Shown in pieces: positions 58,750 through 64,000 of a stretch of 64,000 bases of DNA (position 1 is the stretch's first letter; each line of letters begins with the position of its first letter). The stretch is taken from NCBI RefSeq assembly GCF_002994745.2, contig NC_037092.1:15057501-15121500 (forward strand), in the 5' to 3' direction. Below the pieces are notes generated by a model. That model did not search any database. It saw only the letters and a program-made list of their open reading frames with translations, and was not told the origin of the DNA. The translations under genes and the position numbers were made by a program. This DNA comes from Rosa chinensis. Its lineage: Eukaryota; Streptophyta; Magnoliopsida; Rosales; Rosaceae.

Positions 58750-58864
58750 CTGAAAAACATGCAAAAAATAATATTTATAACCCTGCCTATATGTTTAAAT
58801 TTATACTAGATCAATCTAACCTGCGGAAATAACATACTCATCAATTCTACCAATATGGGTGTAA

Positions 58865-59595
58865 ACTGAAAACAGAGTTACCTTTTTTGAAGAGTCAAGC
58901 AATGTCAAATCCACATATTCTGCCCCCTCCACATGCTGTGGCACTTGAATATCATTCGGTGACACATTTTCTTCCAAAGTCTCTTTCTAAACCATGTTTT
59001 TCAACTGATTAAGGTCCTTCAAGCATGGAGAAACATCCAAAGGGCCTCCCTTCATCACCTTTGAACCCTTCCTTTTACGTTGCATAACCTTGTTTTCAAT
59101 CATATCTAAAGCTCCATGAATTGCTTTTCCATCCACATGGTTCATTTCTTCTTCCAATGCACCTTTTGGCAGTTCTTCTTGACCTGTCTCATCAATTGTG
59201 TGTGAACAACTCCCTTGACTAGAAACATGTGGTTTGGGAGTATCACAGTTCCCAGCTTCTTTGGCAATTATCTTGGCTTCAAGTTCAGCAAATTTGGTTC
59301 CCCAAAATGCCCGCTCATCTGCTACAAGCTTTTCCTTTGCTTCCTCGATTATCTTTTCCCTTGCCTCCTCTACTATCTTTTGTTTCTCTTCTAACATTAT
59401 TTTCTGCACACTAACTCTAACTGTTGCTTCTATGCTCTCCTTTCTACGTTTAGGTAGATGGAAGTAAGTAGAAGGAGTCACACAACCTCCCACTCCACGC
59501 ACTCTTCCCCCATGCTCAGGAGTCCTCAACGCCAATGTTAAGACATCATCACTTCCCTCAATGGATAGTTCTCCAGTAGCAACCCTTTTCTTCAA
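58865..59595 (-). pseudogene. N-terminal/linker part of the CACTA second gene (C3)
   Basis: Reads KKRVATGELSIEGSDDVLTL, ALRTPEHGGRVRGVGGCVTP, STYFHLPKRRKES, then a charged coiled-coil (KQKIVEEAREKIIEEAKEKL). The TPEHGGRVRGVGG motif marks the CACTA Ulp1-type second gene. A stop at 58987 interrupts, but the frame continues (QVPQHVEGAEYVDLTLL) to about 58880. It is followed by the DUF8039 exon. Confidence 0.7.
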
Positions 59596-59679
59596 GGCAT
59601 CCTGACATATTTAGAGTACAAATATAACTATATCATCTGAATAAATTGCATACATACACTATGGATATTTAGACTTACT

Positions 59680-60242
59680 ATTTTTTCAGCCTTCTTTTTT
59701 GTCTCTTCATCCTTGAAACTGCCATCCTTGGACTGCCTTCCTTGAAGCCGCATCGCTCATACCATGTTTGGCTTTCAAGTTGTAAAGCCTCACAAGCACA
59801 TTCATCTTAGTGTGCCTAGTGCAACCAGGGAACAAGGGCTTGTTGGCATCATCAACAAACTTCCTGAATTCATTACACTCCCTTGAGAGCTGCTCATCCT
59901 CATCGCCTTCCAACTCTACATCACTATCTAATTCTACTTCATAATCTGCCCCGATGTTACCCTCCACAGTTTCTGATTCACTTGCCTCTGTCTCAACACT
60001 TTCAGTATCCATATCTGATCCCTATTCCACTACAACCTCCCCATGTTCTGTTCAATCCCATTTATAAATAAGTGATCCTTGATCACTTGTGTAGAAAAAT
60101 CCTTCGTATTTCCACACTTCATGCAAGGACAACAAATGTGGTTTGGGTCTCTAGCATTTCCCAGAGCAAACTCACAAAACTCAGCCACCCCTAACTTATA
60201 TTCATAAGACCTCCTATCAGTATTCATCCATGATCTATCCAT
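59680..60242 (-). pseudogene. transposase-associated domain piece joined to the second gene (C3)
   Basis: MDRSWMNTDRRSYEYKLGVA then HICCPCMKCGN (zinc-like) and DHLFINGIEQNMG, stopped by a TAG at 60030. After a shift: acidic DYEVELDSDVELEGDEDEQL and KPLFPGCTRHTKMNVLVRLY. After another shift it runs AKDGSFKDEETKKKAEK to a donor at about 59679. It joins directly to the Ulp1-type linker gene rather than to a transposase catalytic domain. Confidence 0.72.
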
Positions 60243-61198
60243 CTACATTAAAGAAATAGAACAATTCCCTTTCAATAAATCATCAAAAAACTCACAATGA
60301 CGATTCACTAAGGTCCATAAGAAAAATCTGCTAATCTAAACAAAAATAGCAAAATATGTTCACATATACATACTATAATATGAAGCACAAAAAAACAATT
60401 CCATATATTGGGACAGAACAATATACCAGCATAGAACAAATACTACATTTAGGCTCTGATACAATTTAATATGCTAGCACATAACAATATAATTCCACAA
60501 TGGCAATACTCACCAGTCCTTAACCCCCAAAATGGCTTTAATGCAGTTCCTGGAAGTGTTGATGAGCTATGAATCTGAAAAGCATAAAAGCGTATGATAG
60601 TTAGATACAAGTTATGAAATTTTTGAAGAGGAGTCGATTGATAATATTTATAAACTGAGATAGTTACAGCTTGTTGATAGGGAGATCAAGCAATCATATA
60701 TCAACCATTTACATTTACTAAAATGATTACTAAAATGACCTGCACACTAAATGGATACCAGGCTAACACACAACTCATATAAACTATGAAATTAATACCA
60801 AATGGATAACCAAGACCCAACTGCATTTATCCTAAGCTTGAACCACATCAATTTCATGTAAATTAAGAAGCCAATTATGCTTCTTCTCATTGCAGTCAAA
60901 GTCCATTTAGAAGTCATTGCAGAACTCAATTTTATAGTTTCTACATAAAACAAGACTTTAGACTCAAAAGAAAATCCCATAGTTTCTGGTGGCAGGGAGC
61001 GGATAACTTTATTAGCTTCAAGGTGTTGATTATTTAATGATCATATTAGGTGATCATAGGGGGCTGACCTTTAAACTAATGACATCGTTTGGTCAGATTG
61101 CCTAGTAGGTCAACAACTTCACTAAATTTCTTATACTAATATTTACCATCACTAAGAATAGGTATGTGGGGGGTAATAATGTTGTCCGAACAGTTTAT

Positions 61199-61234
<36 letters not shown>

Positions 61235-63602
61235 CACTACACAAGATTTGGCATACTGCCAACTTGCACAAAAGGTTAGGGAAACCAGAAAATATGATAA
61301 ATTTTATGATCATGATATTACATTAACAGAAGACACTTCCTTGATGAAATTCCAACGCTAATATGGGATAAAATTTCAATTCCATACTTAGCAGATTCCA
61401 ACTAGGGGGGCAGACGTGTACCTCTACATAAGATCTATGATCTCTATTATGTTTCATATAACTTTATTAATTAGATGTATGGCATATTAATTATGAAACC
61501 TTTGAAATCATGATCTAAGATTTTCTAACACTATAGTCTTCTTCTTACTGATATTCTAACCAGCCCAAATCAGAGCAGAGTTTTGCTGATGCAAAAGGTG
61601 ATATGCTTACAAACCCAGAACACTGAAAACATCCATGTTCTAATTCAAAACACATTAAAAAAAAATTCCCATGAGCCACAATCAAACAGAGGCAATGAAA
61701 CTATACAAGCTCTCAGAATTCACCAATAAACCAATTCAACAACAATAACTATAATGAATCCAACAAGTACGATGAATGCCAAAATAATAAATCTCAACAT
61801 ATTCACAATATCAAAACTGATATAAAGGAAACAACAGATATAGGAGGCTTAAAGGAGGTTTAGTTTTCCCTAACAACTAATTGGAAGGAATACAAAAACA
61901 AAATAAATCAATATCCAAACATAAGAACTAAATTAGATAAACTATAAGGTCTCACTTGCAGCATTTAAGACAGAATCATATTGGAATGACATAAATCAAT
62001 ATACTTATCTCCTAATTATTTAAAGCTTTAATACATCCAGAATAAGGCTCTTTGATATGAAAATGCTTGAAGAACAAATGCTTGAGAACAAATATAAAAG
62101 CAATTGGGTTTACTTAGTTGGTTTATATAAACATTTAGAAATAGAAACCCAGAGAAACTGTGGTCAACTGAGAAAACCCATAACAGAGGACATTAATATT
62201 TAACCATCGAGGAGAAATTGAAAGGGAAAGAAGGTAACATTTCACTTTTCACAGCAAACAAATTTCCTAATCTAACCAACCATCACATTCTAAATCAACC
62301 ATAAGCTGTTTCTACAGAAAAGGAAAACAGAAGAGAACTAACATTTGTACCGTGAACAAAACGATAGCAACAATGGCTTGAATGTTTTGCTGAAGAAGAA
62401 TGCCTTTAACCCATGCCAACAACTTGGAATCAATATACCCACAATAGCTTCTTCCAATTCCGAACTAGAAAACCCACATATGCCAATGAAAAAGTTCATC
62501 AAATCGACACATGAAAGGCAATGAATAATCACAAAACCAAATCGAGACATCCCAAACAAAATTTAACTCACCAGTTCAAGTAGCCGAGAAACCCCCAAAT
62601 CAAGTAGCCCAAAAAGCCCCGAATCCACAAATGGAACCCTAATCTTAGCAGATTGAAACCCTCTTTTCCTCCTTCTTCTTCCCACAAATGAAACCCTACT
62701 CAAACTCAGTAGAACCCCTAACCCTTCTCTAAGCGACGAGTAGAACCCTATTGATGAGAGATGGTGACAGTATAACTCCTAACCCTAATTCATGAGAAAT
62801 GGCGAGACGGTGGATGATAGTATTTTGATGAGGGGTGATGCAGGTCGTGTTGAGATGAGAAGTTTTGCCATGGTAGCTCTGAGTTTTTTGAGGAGAGAAG
62901 AGGTTGTTCTTTTGTCTAAGTGTTGAGGAAACGGCTACCCACTTTGTCTAAGTGTAAGTGAACACGAAGTCAAAGACCTAAGTCAAAGACCGTTCTCTTA
63001 ACTTGTTTCTTTTTTATTCATGAATCAGACAACATATACATTACGTTTTGTTTTCTGATTATGTACAAGTTAAAATTTAGCTGAGGTTCAAAGGAGGGAA
63101 AGTTCCCGCTATATTCAATGACTTTGGCGCTAGAATAGGCATTTTCATTCACACAACAGAAATAAGAGAGTTATGTTGTAGGAACTTACAATATGATTTC
63201 CAATATGTATGTTTTTGGGGGAATGAGTAGCATTTAGTAGGGATTCCCAAAATATCTTCCTTTATCATACAACACAAAGTAAAAAATTATTGTATGAGAT
63301 TCTGCAAGTTACTCTCATACAACAAAATTAACAATTCTGTTGTGCAATTTAGTAAAAATTTGGAGCCACATATGAGTAAAAGTACGAGGGAAATATGCGC
63401 TCTTTTTTTTTTCATTCACACAACAGATCTTTTTTGTAATTGTTGTGCAATCACCTTCCAGCTAAAATCTTTTTAATTTTAACAGCTTTAGACAATGAAG
63501 CTTTCTTAAAAGAGTTGTATGATTCACTTTCCCACATCACACAACAAATTTTTTTTTTTCGTTGTGTAAAAAGTGTCGTGTGTTAAGGTTATTGGCCTAG
63601 TG

Positions 63603-64000
63603 TTTCCTTTAAAACCAGGGTTACAGAGGTTGTTTATGTCTTCAAAAACAGCAAAGCTTATGAGATGGCATGGAGGATTTCTAGGGAGAGGAAAGAACCG
63701 ATGATGGTGTGTTTAAGCATCCTACAGACTCTCTTGCATGGAAAGATTTTGACCAAAAACACACAAATTTTTCGGGAGACATTCGCAATGTAAGGCTTGG
63801 GTTAGCATCTGATGGATTCAACCCATTTAGGTCTATGAATATAGTTCATAGTACCTAGCCTATCATATTGGTTCCCTATATAGATCATATGTTGGTTTTG
63901 TATAAAGGTCTCTAAAAGGTCTTTTTAGTGGGATGTTTTTCCTTGTTTAAGTATGTCACTTTTGTTAGTTCTGTATGTGTATAGTAGGCAGGTGGATCAT
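63603..64000 (+). pseudogene. TNP2-type CACTA transposase, continuation into the DDE core (C4)
   Basis: Resumes PLKPRLQRLFMSSKTAKLMR, then after a shift RTDDGVFKHPTDSLAWKDFD and NVRLGLASDGFNPFRSMNI, ending near HST-P with a TAG where Trp is expected. SDGFNPF is the conserved start of the Transposase_21 core with its catalytic Asp. The gene runs past the window end. Confidence 0.82.

Larger units (their letters stand above)
55992..63602 (-). mobile_element. CACTA element C3, nested in the C4 transposase
   Basis: Ends are CACAAGGCCAAAAAATG at 55992 (CACTA mutated to CACAA) and, on the other strand, CACTAGGCCAATAACC at 63602. The TTT duplication is at 55989-55991 and 63603-63605. Subterminal motifs CAACG/CGTTGT abound at both ends. 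Genes on - are a transposase-associated domain piece and a linker-DUF8039-Ulp1 gene, with no DDE transposase. 60243-63602 contains leader and introns only; I see no gene there. Confidence 0.85.
50745..64000 (+). mobile_element. CACTA element C4, right end beyond the window, split by C3
   Basis: Starts CACTACAAAAAATAATTGC at 50745, after TCT. Subterminal GC-containing repeats (TTGCGACGGCAAAGG, GTGCCGTAGC) follow. The TNP2-type transposase runs on + and is cut at 55991 by CACTA C3, resuming at 63603. 50745-55178 holds no ORF of note. It is 5' leader and introns (for example an exon-like piece 54691-54775 between GCAG and GTAAGC) and a TC microsatellite at 53694-53719. Confidence 0.72.

Noticed and set aside
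1..64000. CRISPR arrays, bacterial operons, riboswitches, rRNA or tRNA genes
   Set aside because: None seen. The repeat arrays present are CACTA subterminal repeats, and the sequence is plant nuclear DNA.

Overview
The window is plant nuclear DNA, almost certainly from a eudicot. The evidence is GT-AG introns, plant-only gene families, a receptor-like-protein gene, and a dense nest of LTR, CACTA, Mutator-like and L1 elements. A rose-family source is only a weak guess. Two host genes are recognisable: the 3' end of an allantoate amidohydrolase gene (135-1057, + strand) and a leucine-rich-repeat receptor-like protein (RLP) pseudogene on the - strand. The RLP remnants are scattered from 50402 down to 23704. 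Nearly everything else is transposon nested in transposon. Boundaries come from target-site duplications (TSDs) read directly from the sequence.

Region 1 (1-1618): four final exons of allantoate amidohydrolase, one intron with a GC donor, then a partial tandem copy of the last exon and 3'UTR.

Region 2 (1619-23114): a Ty3/gypsy element of the Tat type with 754-bp LTRs inserted into that tandem copy. It holds a broken gag-pol on + with two RNase H domains. On - it holds an intron-bearing plant-mobile-domain gene and perhaps a second small antisense unit. Two later insertions sit inside it. One is a 5.08-kb palindromic composite of a chromovirus-like LTR (6291-11370), between protease and reverse transcriptase. 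The other is a solo LTR (15589-17665).

Region 3 (23704-50402): the RLP pseudogene, split by three insertions. An L1 3' fragment (23731-about 24806) interrupts its last codons. A Mutator-like element (26046-35244) carries a CACTA element (26680-33330), which holds nucleoporin-like and Ulp1-like fragments and a short L1 derivative. A Ty1/copia element (35870-49570, - strand) carries a second CACTA (42325-48699), which itself holds a small Pack-MULE with PPR-like sequence (46773-48099). Joining across one TSD copy restores the RLP reading frame at two of these sites.

Region 4 (50745-64000): a third CACTA on + whose transposase runs off the window, split by a fourth CACTA on - (55992-63602). The fourth carries an almost intact Ulp1-type protease gene but no DDE transposase core.

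By eye the Tat LTRs differ at about 50 of 754 sites and the copia LTRs at about 18 of 611, so the Tat insertion looks older. No RNA gene, CRISPR array or prokaryotic feature was found. Translations starting at GTG or TTG were not treated as evidence of a gene start.
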